A stretch of DNA of 64,000 nucleotides. It comes from Ottowia massiliensis. GTDB taxonomy: Bacteria; Pseudomonadota; Gammaproteobacteria; Burkholderiales; Burkholderiaceae_C. Of this stretch, positions 48,019-56,886 are shown piece after piece. The stretch is taken from contig NZ_LT964854.1 in the NCBI RefSeq assembly GCF_900240305.1, positions 2,356,001 to 2,420,000 of the forward strand, in the 5' to 3' direction. Both the position numbers and the translations under genes were made by a program. The stretch's first letter is position 1. Each line of letters begins with the position of its first letter. The notes below the pieces were generated by a model. It saw only the letters and a program-made list of their open reading frames with translations. It did not search any database and had not been told where the DNA came from.

Positions 48019-49986
48019 ATGGGATTTTTCGCGAACTGGTTCAAAAGCAAGGCCAAACCTGCCGATCCGCCCGCCGGGCCGCCCGTTGAACCGCCTGCCG
48101 CAGCCAGCCAGAACGCGGAATCTGCCGCATCCGCACCAGCGCAGCAGCAGGCCGATGCGCTGATTGCCGAAGGCAACGCACTGGAAGACGCAGGCGACAT
48201 CCAGGCCGCCATTGGCAAATACGAACAGGCGCTGGCCGCCGCGCCCGGCTACTGGCGCGCGCTGCTGAATCTGGGCATTGCCTTTGATGCAGAAGGCAAC
48301 GTGCGCCAGGCCGTGCCCATGCTGCGCCAGGCGCACGCGCTCCATCCCCAGTCGCACATCACTTGTTACAACCTGGGCCGTGCGCTGGCAAAAACAGGCG
48401 ATTACGCGCCGGCCATTGAGCTGCTGCAAACGGCGCTGCGGCTCAAGCCCGATTTTTTTGAAGCCCATATCGTTCTGGCCGATGCCTATGAAGAAAACCA
48501 GCTGCCCAACGAAGCGCTGCGCCAGCTGAATCAGGCCCTGGCGCTGCGCCCGGGCCACACGGGCGCGCTGCGCAACAAAGCCATCTTGCTCAAAGATGAG
48601 CACCCCGACGAGGCCGAGGCCATTTATGAAGAAATCATTGACCAAGCGCCCGATTTGCTGACCGGATACGCCCAGCTGCTGCTGGCCAGAGGCGAGTCAG
48701 AGCGCGCTTTTGAATTTCACAAGCGCGCTTTTGAAAGCAATTCCGGGGCCGAATCGCTGGGCGCCTTGCTCATGTCCATGTGCTACACCGCCAGCGTCAG
48801 CGGCGCTGATTTGCTGCCCTGGCACCGGAAAATCAACGCGTTTCTCGATAAAACCGGCTCAATTGGTGCAATTGGCGCAAAAGATAACGAGCTGCACGAA
48901 AAAATCAGGCTGGGATTTATTTCGCCTGATTTCAGGCGGCACCCGGTCGCCTATTTTGCGGAGCCTTTGTTTGAAAATATCGACAAGGAAAAATTCGATA
49001 TTTTCATGTATTTCTCGCACGAGAAAAAAGACGATTTGACCGAACGCTTTCGCGCCCTGGCGCCGCACTGGCGCGAAATCATCGACCTGAACGCGCGTTC
49101 AGCTGCCCGCCAGATTCGCGAAGATGGCATAGACATCCTGATCGACCTGGCTGGCCACACGGCTGGAAACAGGCGCGACGTCCTAGCCCTTAAACCTGCG
49201 CCCATACAGGCCACCTGGCTGGGCTATATCGGCACCACGGGCATTGATGAAGTGGACTTTCGCATCGTCGATGAAACGTCCGACCCGCCCGGCATGACCG
49301 AAAACCAGCACAGCGAAACCCTGATTCGCCTGCCTTTGACGCAGTGGTGCTACAAGCCGCAGCCGAACACGCCGGCCGTCTCGCCGCTGCCGGCGCTGGC
49401 AAACGGCTGCATCACCTTCGGCTCATTCAACCAGTGCGCCAAGCTCAGCGATCCCTGCCTGCAAATGTGGGCGCGCCTGATGCAGCAAGTGCCCGGCAGC
49501 CGCATCCAGTTCATGGCCATTGCCGAGGGCAAAGCCAGGGAACGCATTGCCGCCCTTTTGGGCCAGCACGGCATCGAGCGCCAGCGCATCACGTTTCACA
49601 AACGGGTGCCGTGGACGCAGTATTTCAATTCATATGCCCAGGTCGATATCGCGCTGGATTCATGGCCTTACACCGGCGGCACCACCACGTGCGACACGCT
49701 GCTGATGGGCGTGCCGGTCATCACCTTGGCGGGCACGCGCTCTGTGGCGCGCAGCGGCGCCAGTTTGCTGACGGCGCTGGGCCATCCTGAATGGATTGCG
49801 CAAACGCCGGATCAGTTTGTGCAAATCGGCGTGCAACTGGCCTCGGACCTGCCTGCGCTGGAGCGCCTGCGCGCTTCGCTTCGCGAACAATTCATGGCCT
49901 CGCCCATTGCGGACGCGGCGGGTTTTGCCAGACGGTTTGAAAACGCGATGATGCAAATGTGCGATTTGCGGACCGTTATTTCCTGA
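48019..49986 (+). CDS. TPR-containing O-GlcNAc transferase-like glycosyltransferase (GT41)
   Basis: This 655-aa cytoplasmic protein has a Pro/Ala-rich start, then TPR repeats at about residues 45-240 (LALRPGHTGALRNKAILL, EEIIDQAPDLLTGYAQLLLARGESERAFE). A GT41 catalytic domain follows with IRLGFISPDFRRHPVAYF (about 290-310), DLAGHTAGNRRDVLALKPAPIQATWLGYIGTTG, FGSFNQCAKLSDP and SWPYTGGTTTCDTLLMGVPV. The family modifies Ser/Thr with GlcNAc or other sugars (bacterial examples glucosylate proteins). It has a GGGAGAAAAC ribosome site, 37 nt after ETF-QO, and gcvH follows 10 nt later. Protein target unknown. Confidence 0.9.
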   Translation: MGFFANWFKSKAKPADPPAGPPVEPPAAASQNAESAASAPAQQQADALIAEGNALEDAGDIQAAIGKYEQALAAAPGYWRALLNLGIAFDAEGNVRQAVPMLRQAHALHPQSHITCYNLGRALAKTGDYAPAIELLQTALRLKPDFFEAHIVLADAYEENQLPNEALRQLNQALALRPGHTGALRNKAILLKDEHPDEAEAIYEEIIDQAPDLLTGYAQLLLARGESERAFEFHKRAFESNSGAESLGALLMSMCYTASVSGADLLPWHRKINAFLDKTGSIGAIGAKDNELHEKIRLGFISPDFRRHPVAYFAEPLFENIDKEKFDIFMYFSHEKKDDLTERFRALAPHWREIIDLNARSAARQIREDGIDILIDLAGHTAGNRRDVLALKPAPIQATWLGYIGTTGIDEVDFRIVDETSDPPGMTENQHSETLIRLPLTQWCYKPQPNTPAVSPLPALANGCITFGSFNQCAKLSDPCLQMWARLMQQVPGSRIQFMAIAEGKARERIAALLGQHGIERQRITFHKRVPWTQYFNSYAQVDIALDSWPYTGGTTTCDTLLMGVPVITLAGTRSVARSGASLLTALGHPEWIAQTPDQFVQIGVQLASDLPALERLRASLREQFMASPIADAAGFARRFENAMMQMCDLRTVIS

Positions 49987-49996
49987 CCTTGCGATC

Positions 49997-50380
49997 ATGA
50001 CCCTCAAATACACACCCGAGCATCAATGGCTGCGCGTGGACGATGCAGCGGCGGGCATGGCCACCGTAGGCATCACGATTCATGCGCAAGACGCGCTGGG
50101 CGATATCGTTTACGTGAGGTGCCCTGATGTGGGCCAAGTCATTGCCAAGGATGCCATTGCCGCTGTGATTGAGTCCGTGAAAACCGCCGCAGACGTTTTC
50201 ATGCCCGCTTCGGGTGAAATTGTCGAAACCAACGCCAGCGCCTTGGCAGCCAATCCAGCCCTGCTCAACACCGACCCGATGGGGGCGGGCTGGATTTTCA
50301 AGGTCAGACTGAGCGATCCATCCCAGCTGGAAACCCTGCTGGATGAAGCGGACTACCTGGCACTGACGCGAGCGCCTTAA
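49997..50380 (+). CDS. gcvH: glycine cleavage system H protein
   Basis: This 127-aa lipoylated carrier of the glycine cleavage system has the lipoyl-attachment region ESVKTAADVFMP with Lys62, set in the YTPEHQWLRVDD..GITIHAQDALGDIVYV fold. It shuttles the aminomethyl group between P, T and L proteins. The other gcv genes are not here, and the gene is 10 nt after the O-GlcNAc transferase, probably co-transcribed. Two changes from common H proteins (RCPDVGQV in place of LPEVG, and the C-terminal DEADYLALTRAP) are within the family's range. A terminator follows at 50443. Confidence 0.92.
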   Translation: MTLKYTPEHQWLRVDDAAAGMATVGITIHAQDALGDIVYVRCPDVGQVIAKDAIAAVIESVKTAADVFMPASGEIVETNASALAANPALLNTDPMGAGWIFKVRLSDPSQLETLLDEADYLALTRAP

Positions 50381-50752
50381 GAGCCTGTTGACGGTCGGCT
50401 GTGAACAGGCTTTATGCAACCTGAAGGGGTTCCCCGACTTTCAAGCGCCTGTTTCAGGCGCTTTTTTATGCCTGCAGGAATAGCTGTCTGCGCTGGATAC
50501 ATGCCAACGCGAAAAGCAGAAAGCGGGTTTTGAGCTGCTGCGCGAACCGGTTTCGACGCTTCTCTTTGTTGTGAGCAGGGGCGAATTGCCAAGCATCCAG
50601 GAAAACGCGTCCGGATACGCTGGAAATGGACGCAAGCGCCAGGCGGTTGCGTATCTTTTGTTTCAAGGTGCCTGTTTTATTTGCCTTGCAGCGGAATAGG
50701 CGCTTAAACTTCAGGCGTTTTTTTGCCCCATCTTCCTCCTGCCGGTGCTGTC
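50381..50752. other. intergenic region after gcvH
   Basis: The region contains two hairpins and the terminator, then non-coding DNA before the NlpC gene. No repeat copy or gene is visible. Confidence 0.6.
50443..50467 (+). terminator. intrinsic terminator after gcvH
   Basis: A perfect 9-bp stem (AAGCGCCTG / CAGGCGCTT) with a 3-nt loop is followed by a T-run. A second hairpin (GCCTGTT...AACAGGC) lies 40 nt earlier. Confidence 0.92.
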
Positions 50753-51406
50753 ATGCTGAACAAACTGCTGCCCCTGTGTCTGGCCTTGACGGCCTTTGCC
50801 GTCCATGCCTCGCCCGAGCAGGACCCACTGGCAGCCTTGCTGGCCAGCCGGGGGCTTTTGCCAGTCAGCACGCCGGTTAGCGGCCCATCCGTCAGCCCGG
50901 ATCAAGCCAGCAAGCTGCTGATGACGGCGCTGGGGTTCAGCGGCAGCACCTACCGGATGGGCGGCACTTCGGTGGAAACGGGTTTTGATTGCAGCGGCTT
51001 TGTGCAGCACATGTACCGGGACGCGGTGGGTTTGAAACTGCCGCGTGATACCGCATCGCAAGCGGCGGCCACGCAACCCATTGACGCGGCTCATCTGGCA
51101 CCGGGCGATCTGGTTTTTTTCAATACGCAGCGCCGCGCCCATAGCCATGTGGGCATTTACGTGGGGGACGGCAAATTCATTCACGCCCCGCGCACGGGCG
51201 AGAAGGTGCGTCTGGAGAGCATGAATGCCCGTTATTGGCAGCAACGCTTTGATGGCGCGCGCCGCGTGTTGTCCGGCCTCAAGCCGCCGGTGCCTTCAGC
51301 CATTGCCGCTCCGTTGATGCCGCCGCCTTCATCGCCCACGGAAGCGGCCGAGTCGGCCATTGCCGCTGCTGAAAGAGCAGGCTTGCTGCCCCGGCGGTCG
51401 CGCTGA
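50753..51406 (+). CDS. NlpC/P60 family cell-wall hydrolase
   Basis: This 217-aa exported endopeptidase has a signal peptide (KLLPLCLALTAFAVHAS, residues 4-20) and an NlpC/P60 domain. The catalytic Cys80 lies in GFDCSGFVQHMY, His132 in AHSHVGIYVGDGKFIHA and a third polar residue at His144. It cleaves the D-Glu-meso-DAP bond in peptidoglycan peptides. The C-terminal 45 residues are Pro/Ala-rich and may anchor it. The ATG at 50753 is the only sensible start, and no strong ribosome site precedes it. Confidence 0.9.
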   Translation: MLNKLLPLCLALTAFAVHASPEQDPLAALLASRGLLPVSTPVSGPSVSPDQASKLLMTALGFSGSTYRMGGTSVETGFDCSGFVQHMYRDAVGLKLPRDTASQAAATQPIDAAHLAPGDLVFFNTQRRAHSHVGIYVGDGKFIHAPRTGEKVRLESMNARYWQQRFDGARRVLSGLKPPVPSAIAAPLMPPPSSPTEAAESAIAAAERAGLLPRRSR

Positions 51407-51525
51407 GAGCCTGATGCTGAAACGGCCAGCATGGCCGCGCGTCTGGCAGAACCCGCCCTTGGCATGAAAGCGAGCGGCGAAGGGTGAGGGGCTGGCGCAA
51501 CAAGTCGCCTGCGCATGCCTGGAGT

Positions 51526-51617
51526 CAGCAAAAACAGGAGCGAATTTGAGCGGCCTGAAATGCCGCTCCGCGCAGTTTCCACTAGGACGTTATGCTATGA
51601 AACAAGGAGCTGAAATA
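51526..51617 (+). repeat. dispersed intergenic repeat, copy 13
   Basis: One of the most complete copies: AACAGGAGCGAATTTGAG, centre TGCCGCTCCGCGCAG, core TTTCCACTAGGACGTTATGCTATGAA, right end AAGGAGCTGAAAT. Confidence 0.95.
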
Positions 51618-51682
51618 TCCCGTGCATTCGGGCTTTGTCCGTGCGGTGCGCTCCATCCCGATTTGCTCTTTGAGGCCAGACC

Positions 51683-52444
51683 ATGAACCCTTCCGAATCA
51701 GACATTCCCTTTAAGCCTGGCCTGGCCGCTGCGGGCATTCCCATGCGGGACGGCATCTGGCAGTGCCTGGACGCGAGCCAGGTGCAGGGCAGCAATGCCA
51801 GATACATGCGCATGTACGACCGCCTCGCCCGCTGGTACGACCTGGGCGAGCGCTGGATAGGCCGGCTGCTTTATGGCCGCTCCATCGCCCGCATGCGCCG
51901 CGAGCTGATGGCCAGCCTGCCTTGGCAGCCTGGCTGCCGGGCGCTGTATGTTTCCATCGGCACGGGCATGGATCTGGCCTCTATTCCGGCGGATCTGAAC
52001 GCCATCCGCCTCATTGGGGCGGATCTGTCGCAGGGCATGCTTTGCCGCTGCCGCGCCGTCTGGGCGCGGAAAGCGCGCCTTGAGCTGGTGCGCTGCCAGG
52101 CGGAAGAGCTGCCGTTTCAGGATGGCGCTTTCGACATCGTTTTTCACGTGGGCGGCATCAACTTCTTCAGCGACCCGGCGCAGGCCGTGCGGGAGATGCT
52201 GCGCGTGGCCCGCCCTGGCGCGGCCCTGCTCATTGCGGATGAAACGGCTGAGCACATCGAGCGCCAGTACAAGCGCAGCCTTTTCACGCGCCGGGATTTC
52301 CGCGACGCGCGCTTTGACCTCTCCGCCATTGAAAGCTGCATTCCGCCCGGTGTTCTGAACCGCCGCACGCGCCTGCTCTGGCAGGGGCGCTTTTACTGCA
52401 TTACTTTTTCCAAAGAAGGAGCGCGACCATGCAACCCGGCCTGA
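51683..52444 (+). CDS. class I SAM-dependent methyltransferase (UbiE-like fold)
   Basis: This 253-aa protein has the methyltransferase motif I RALYVSIGTGMDLASIP (about residues 86-102), an acidic loop IGADLSQGM (motif II) and FDIVFHVGGINFF (motif IV), then RVARPGAALLIADE. It is a Rossmann-type methyltransferase with a UbiE/arsenite-methyltransferase-like core but no Cys cluster. Substrate unknown. Its last 16 nt overlap the next methyltransferase gene, so they are coupled. The N-terminal 45 residues are not typical of the family and may bind substrate. Confidence 0.85.
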   Translation: MNPSESDIPFKPGLAAAGIPMRDGIWQCLDASQVQGSNARYMRMYDRLARWYDLGERWIGRLLYGRSIARMRRELMASLPWQPGCRALYVSIGTGMDLASIPADLNAIRLIGADLSQGMLCRCRAVWARKARLELVRCQAEELPFQDGAFDIVFHVGGINFFSDPAQAVREMLRVARPGAALLIADETAEHIERQYKRSLFTRRDFRDARFDLSAIESCIPPGVLNRRTRLLWQGRFYCITFSKEGARPCNPA

Positions 52445-53277
52445 CGGGCATTTCCGAAACCATGCTCTGGACGCTGCACAACCGCGCCAGCGAAGCCGCC
52501 CGCCCTGACGGCTGTCTGCGCGATCCCATGTGCCTGCACATCTACCGCGCCCTGCATTACGACTACGAGCGCCACTTTGGCCATGCCGATGGCTCGCACG
52601 GCGTGCGCTCGCAGCTGTTTGATGAGCACCTGCGCATCTTTCTGGCCGCCCATCCCCGCGCCGCCATCGTCAATTTGGGCGAGGGGCTGGAAACCCAGCG
52701 TTACCGCATTGACGCGCCCGAGGCCCTGTGGATCAGCGTGGATGTGCCCGAGGCCCTTGCCATCCGCGAGCGTTTCATCCAGCCTGACGCGCGCCACCTG
52801 CACGTGCGCGCCAGCGCGCTGGACACCGCCGCCTGGTTCGGCGCCGTGCCGCCAGAGCGCCCCTGCTTCATCACCGCCCAGGGCCTGTTCATGTATTTCA
52901 GCGAAGAGGAAATGGCCCGCTTCGCGCGGGCGCTGGCGCAGCGTTTTCCCGGCGCCATCCTCATGTTCGACTACATCAGCCGCAGCCTCTCGCGCCGCAC
53001 CTTGAGCAAGCATGGCTGGATGAAAACGCCCTACTACCGCACGCCGCCCATGCCCTGGGGCGTGAACCGCGACGAGCTGGAGCCGCTCTTTTCGCGCTGG
53101 CTGGGCCAGCCCGTGCGGGTGCACAACGTCACCTTTGTTTTTCCGCGCGGCCCCCTGCATTGGCTCATTCCCATGAGCGAGCATTACCTGCCCTGGCTGG
53201 CCAATCATTTCCCCGGCGTGTGCTGGCTGCAATTGCCGCAGGAAGGGCCGTCTGGCCAAGAGTCCGTTTCCGCCTAG
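52429..53277 (+). CDS. LCMT/PPM-type SAM methyltransferase (TcmP-like)
   Basis: This 282-aa protein belongs to the leucine carboxyl methyltransferase/PPM2 group. Signs are the N-terminal SETMLWTLHNRASEA, the SAM-binding IVNLGEGLETQRYRIDAPEALWISVDVPEAL (about residues 77-107), then FITAQGLFMYFSEEE and MFDYISRSL. Bacterial members methylate carboxyl or hydroxyl groups of small molecules. It overlaps the upstream methyltransferase by 16 nt. This two-methyltransferase pair is not a standard operon I recognise. The ATG has an AAGGAGCGACC ribosome site. Confidence 0.85.
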   Translation: MQPGLTGISETMLWTLHNRASEAARPDGCLRDPMCLHIYRALHYDYERHFGHADGSHGVRSQLFDEHLRIFLAAHPRAAIVNLGEGLETQRYRIDAPEALWISVDVPEALAIRERFIQPDARHLHVRASALDTAAWFGAVPPERPCFITAQGLFMYFSEEEMARFARALAQRFPGAILMFDYISRSLSRRTLSKHGWMKTPYYRTPPMPWGVNRDELEPLFSRWLGQPVRVHNVTFVFPRGPLHWLIPMSEHYLPWLANHFPGVCWLQLPQEGPSGQESVSA

Positions 53278-53430
53278 AAAAAAGCAGGCAGGGCGGGGGC
53301 GGCAAGGCGGCAGGCGGGCTGGCGGCGGCGGGCTGGGCCTGGCCGTTTTTTCGCCAGCCGCTGCATGCCCGGCCCGCGCTTGCGGGCGATGGGCCGCGCG
53401 AAAAAGCGGCCTCTGGCGCAAAGCGGCGGA

Positions 53431-54555
53431 TCACATGGCTTGGCGGGCCAGCCAGCGCTTGAGCGCAGGCAGCTGATTGACGCCGCTCAGCCCCCAGTTG
53501 CGCAGGGCGGCCAGCGGGGCGCAGTCCGGCTGGCCAAAGAGCTGTTGCAGCCCGTCGGTGGTGCACTGCATGGCGGCCACCGGCAGGGCGCGGGCGCGGG
53601 CGTAGCGGCGCAGCAGGCGGGCATCGCCCACGCTGCGCCAGTATTCGCGCTGCGCCAGCGTGGCGGCCAGGCAGGCCACGTCGCCCAGGCCGGTGTTCAG
53701 GCCCTGACCCGCAAGCGGGTGCATGGCGTGGGCGGCATCGCCCGCCAGCGCCCAGCTTTGGCCGGGGCGCCCGGGCATGGGGCCGCTCCAGCGGCTGGCG
53801 CGGCCCAGCATGAGCGGCCAGCAGGCGCGCTCGCCCTCCAGCGCCAGCGCGCCCAGCGCGTGTTCGCTGGCGGCAGCGGCTTCTGCGGCAAAGGCTTCGG
53901 GCGGCAGCGCCATCAGCTGCGCCGCGTGCTCCGGGCGGGCTGACCACACCAGCGCCACGCGGCGGCCCGCCGGGCCATCCAGCGGCAGCAGGGCGGCGAT
54001 TTCGCCCTCTGGCGTGAACCACTGCCGCGCCACTTGCTCATGGGGGCGCTCGCACGCCAGCCGCGCGGCCACGGCGTGCTGCGGGTAGGGCACGGCCTGC
54101 CAGCCCGCGCCCAAGGCTTCGCGCGTGGCGCTGTCGCGGCCCTCGCAAATCACCTTCAGCGGCGCAGGCACGGCCTCGGGCGTGACTTCAATGCCCGGCG
54201 CAAAGCGCACGGCCTCGGCCAGCAGGTTTTCCAGAACCGGCACGTCCACGATCCAGTTCAGCGCCGGCACGCCCTGCATGGCGGCAGTAAAGCGCAACTG
54301 GCCGTGCTGGTCGCCGCGCACCTGCATCTCCATCACGGGCGTGGCGTGCTCCGGCGCGGGCCAGCAGCGCAGGCCGGCCAGCAGCCTTTGCCCGGCGGGG
54401 TTGATGGCGTAGGCGCGCACGTCAGGCGCTTTGGACGCACGCTCAGGCGGGGCCATCAGCGCCACGCGCAGTTTTTCACGCGCCAGCAAAAGCGCCAGCA
54501 CACGGCCCGTAATGCCTGCGCCGCGTATGCAGATGTCAGCTTGAAATGCACTCAT
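53431..54555 (-). CDS. UbiH/UbiF/VisC-type FAD monooxygenase
   Basis: This 374-aa class A flavoprotein hydroxylase has RGAGITGRVLALLLAREKLRVALM (GxGxxG, about residues 8-31) and a second FAD motif ALAGDAAHAMHPLAGQGLNTGLGD (about 285-308). Members hydroxylate the aromatic ring of ubiquinone precursors; UbiI/VisC or UbiH are the likely options and cannot be separated here. I chose the ATG at 54553-54555, which starts the FAD fold after six residues; the extension to 54681 is not supported. The neighbours are two methyltransferases on the opposite strand, but a functional tie is not shown. Confidence 0.88.
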   Translation of the reverse strand: MSAFQADICIRGAGITGRVLALLLAREKLRVALMAPPERASKAPDVRAYAINPAGQRLLAGLRCWPAPEHATPVMEMQVRGDQHGQLRFTAAMQGVPALNWIVDVPVLENLLAEAVRFAPGIEVTPEAVPAPLKVICEGRDSATREALGAGWQAVPYPQHAVAARLACERPHEQVARQWFTPEGEIAALLPLDGPAGRRVALVWSARPEHAAQLMALPPEAFAAEAAAASEHALGALALEGERACWPLMLGRASRWSGPMPGRPGQSWALAGDAAHAMHPLAGQGLNTGLGDVACLAATLAQREYWRSVGDARLLRRYARARALPVAAMQCTTDGLQQLFGQPDCAPLAALRNWGLSGVNQLPALKRWLARQAM

Positions 54556-54773
54556 GGCGGCGGATTTTAGGCGGGGCAGGGGAGCAGAAAACCCGAAAGC
54601 GCGGCCATTGAAGACGGAAAAACAGAATGGGCATGTTTCTCGCGGCAGGAAAGCGGGATTTGCTGAAAATGCCACGCTCACTCCGTTTTACCCCTGTTCA
54701 GCAGATGGAGCCATGACAGCCCGCGTTTTCAACCTTGTCTGGGAATGGCTCATTTCATGCTTTAACCCAACGC

Positions 54774-55169
54774 ATGAGACAGGCGTCACGCTCCCGGGTT
54801 GTAATGGAAATAGAAAAGCGCTTCGCCTTTTTCGACAGCGTGCCGCCCGTGCGAATGTTCAAAGGCTCGCCCGAAATGGCCGCCAGGCTCAAGGCCATGC
54901 CGTGGAAGGAGCGGCTGCTGGTTCTGAACAACTGGTTTGCCTTCTTTTTCACATTCATCTACGTCGGCTTTTTCCTGAAACTGTGGAAACAGGCACTCAT
55001 GATCTTTGGCCTGGCCATGCTGGCAGGCGTAATTGGCGCCATTTTCGACTTGTCTGACAATGTCGTTCGCGCCCTGGGTTTCAGCATTTCGTATCTGTTT
55101 TCCTTGCGCGCCAATTACTGGTATTACCTGAGCAAGGCCAAGGGCAAGAATATTGGCTGGATGCTGTAA
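54774..55169 (+). CDS. DUF2628 family membrane protein
   Basis: This 131-aa protein has a soluble N-terminus with EIEKRFAFFDSVPPVRMFKG and three helices: LNNWFAFFFTFIYVGFFLKLW, ALMIFGLAMLAGVIGAIFDLS and SISYLFSLRANYWYYLS. It matches DUF2628 (YigF-like) proteins of unknown role. Possible starts are ATG 54774 or 54804; the extension to 54735 uses a TTG. No obvious ribosome site. It is a single gene between divergent and non-coding regions. Confidence 0.78.
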   Translation: MRQASRSRVVMEIEKRFAFFDSVPPVRMFKGSPEMAARLKAMPWKERLLVLNNWFAFFFTFIYVGFFLKLWKQALMIFGLAMLAGVIGAIFDLSDNVVRALGFSISYLFSLRANYWYYLSKAKGKNIGWML

Positions 55170-55400
55170 TACTGGCGCCCGGCGTTGGCCGAATAAATGA
55201 GCGGGGAATTGGAAACCGGGAAAGCCGCGCGCGTTCCGGTTTCACTTGACCGCGCGCCTGGCGCAGCGTGGCAGCCAGTTTCCCGGCGGCTAGCAAAACC
55301 GCCTTGATGAAACGCCCGGCCCGCCCGCATTTCTGATGCCGCTCCCGCCCCGCCAGCGTGGGAGGGGCGCGCCTTGGGGCAGGCCGCGCTTGCCAGATGG

Positions 55401-55490
55401 CATCAGAAACAGGAGCAAATTTAAAGGGTGCAAAAAGCCGTCTTGCGCAGTGTCCACTAGGACCTCATGCTATGAATGAAGGAGCAAAAA
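55401..55490 (+). repeat. dispersed intergenic repeat, copy 14
   Basis: Left end ATCAGAAACAGGAGCAAATTT; centre AAAAAGCCGTCTTGCGCAG; core TGTCCACTAGGACCTCATGCTATGAAT; right end GAAGGAGCAAAAA. Confidence 0.94.
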
Positions 55491-55904
55491 GCGCTGCGTG
55501 CAGCAAAGCGGCATCCTGCACTGTCCGCATTCGCTCCTGCGCGGCTTTTTTACGCTTGCAACCAGATCGGAAACGGCAAAAAACGGCTTTTGACGAAAAG
55601 GCCCGATTTTCAGATTTCAGACTGAATGCTGCGGCCCTTTGCTACTGTGTTCGCAAAGCTGGAAAATTGGGCGGGTAGATAATAGCCGCCGCGCTGAAGG
55701 GCAGCATTTTCATACTGACGCTTCAGGGGTGTGATTTCATTTCACGGGCAGGCGAAAAGCTCCGGGCGGCTATGCGCATGGCAATGGGCTTGCCTCAAAT
55801 TCATCTGCCGCGCGATGTTTTCTGATGCCCGGAACTGCTGCCAAACTGCGCCAGGCGAAATGACGGGCCGCCATTCCGATATGGCTTTTGCCTGAAGTTG
55901 ATTT

Positions 55905-55946
55905 GCGGGCCGAATTTCGCGGGCCGAATTCCACGGGCCAAATGGC
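55905..55946. repeat. 14-bp tandem repeat, three units
   Basis: Three head-to-tail units close to GCGGGCCGAATTYC, the third diverged (ACGGGCCAAATGGC), with a partial fourth. Confidence 0.65.
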
Positions 55947-56364
55947 ATGGGCCGGCGCGGATGGCATTTGATTCAGGTGTTTTCAGATGGTTTCGTTCCA
56001 TTTTCCGGTTTTCTTCTGTTTTCGCGCCGAAACATTGGAGCGGGGCAATTTTGCCGCTTTGATCAACCCCTTTTGAATTGCTTGTACCGGTGCCGATTCA
56101 CGGCGCTGAAAATGATCGGCCAGTATGAAAAACCGGCCGCTTGTGCAATGACCGGTTTCTTGCGCAGCGCCAGCCAATCATCATTTGCATGAATCATGCA
56201 CGGTCTGCCGGTTTGGCTGATGCGTCATGAAGAAATGGGCGCGTGCGTTTTTGGCGATGGCCTGAATGGGAAAAGTTTTTTTCCGGAAGAAGCGGCATTC
56301 ATTTTCATGGCCGGCAAGCGCAAGGGCATTTTTCAGGCATGCGCTTTTTGCCGCCTTTTCGCGC

Positions 56365-56886
56365 CTAGGGCCTGACCAGCAGCGCCACGGCGCGCGCCTC
56401 CATGCTTTCGCCCCGGCCTACGGGGCCGAGCTTTTCGGCGGTTTTGGCTTTCACGTTCACCTGTTCGGGCGCCACACCCAGGGCGCTGGCGATGCGCTGC
56501 GTCATGGCCGGGCGATGAGGGCCGATGCGCGGGGCCTGGGCGATGACCGTGCAGTCCACATTGGCGATGCGCCAGCCGGCGGCGCGCACGCGGCGGGCGG
56601 CTTCTTGCAGCAGGGCGTGCGAATCGGCCCCGGCAAAGGCGGCGTCCGTGTCGGGAAAGTGCGTGCCGATATCGCCCAGGCCCGCCGCGCCGAGCACGGC
56701 GTCGGTGATGGCGTGCAGCAGCGCGTCAGCATCTGAATGGCCCGCCAGGCCGTGGGTGTGGGGCACGCGCACGCCGCCCAGAATGAGCGGGCGGCCCGGG
56801 ACGAGGGCGTGGGTGTCCCAGCCTTCGCCCACGCGCATGGGCGGCAAGTCAGCAGGGGCGGCAGAGGTGTTTTCAGGCAGGTTCAT
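56365..56886 (-). CDS. ispF: 2-C-methyl-D-erythritol 2,4-cyclodiphosphate synthase
   Basis: IspF makes MEcPP in the MEP isoprenoid pathway. The 173-aa protein has GEGWDTHALVPGRPLILGGVRVPH (metal ligands Asp and His, about residues 21-44), GHSDADALLHAITDAVLGAAGLGDIGTHFPD (about 49-79) and NVKAKTAEKLG near the C-terminus, which forms the CDP pocket. In common family members the first motif is GxGxDxH. Here it reads GEGWDTH, retaining Asp and His. Its start overlaps the ispD end by 14 nt, so the two are coupled. Confidence 0.95.
   Translation of the reverse strand: MNLPENTSAAPADLPPMRVGEGWDTHALVPGRPLILGGVRVPHTHGLAGHSDADALLHAITDAVLGAAGLGDIGTHFPDTDAAFAGADSHALLQEAARRVRAAGWRIANVDCTVIAQAPRIGPHRPAMTQRIASALGVAPEQVNVKAKTAEKLGPVGRGESMEARAVALLVRP

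Larger units (their letters stand above)
55170..56364. other. long intergenic region without recognised genes
   Basis: This 1.2-kb convergent stretch has only repeat copy 14 (55401-55490) and a 14-bp tandem (55905-55946, three units of GCGGGCCGAATTYC). Short ORFs on both strands look random. I find no RNA gene. It may hold decayed sequence. Confidence 0.55.
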
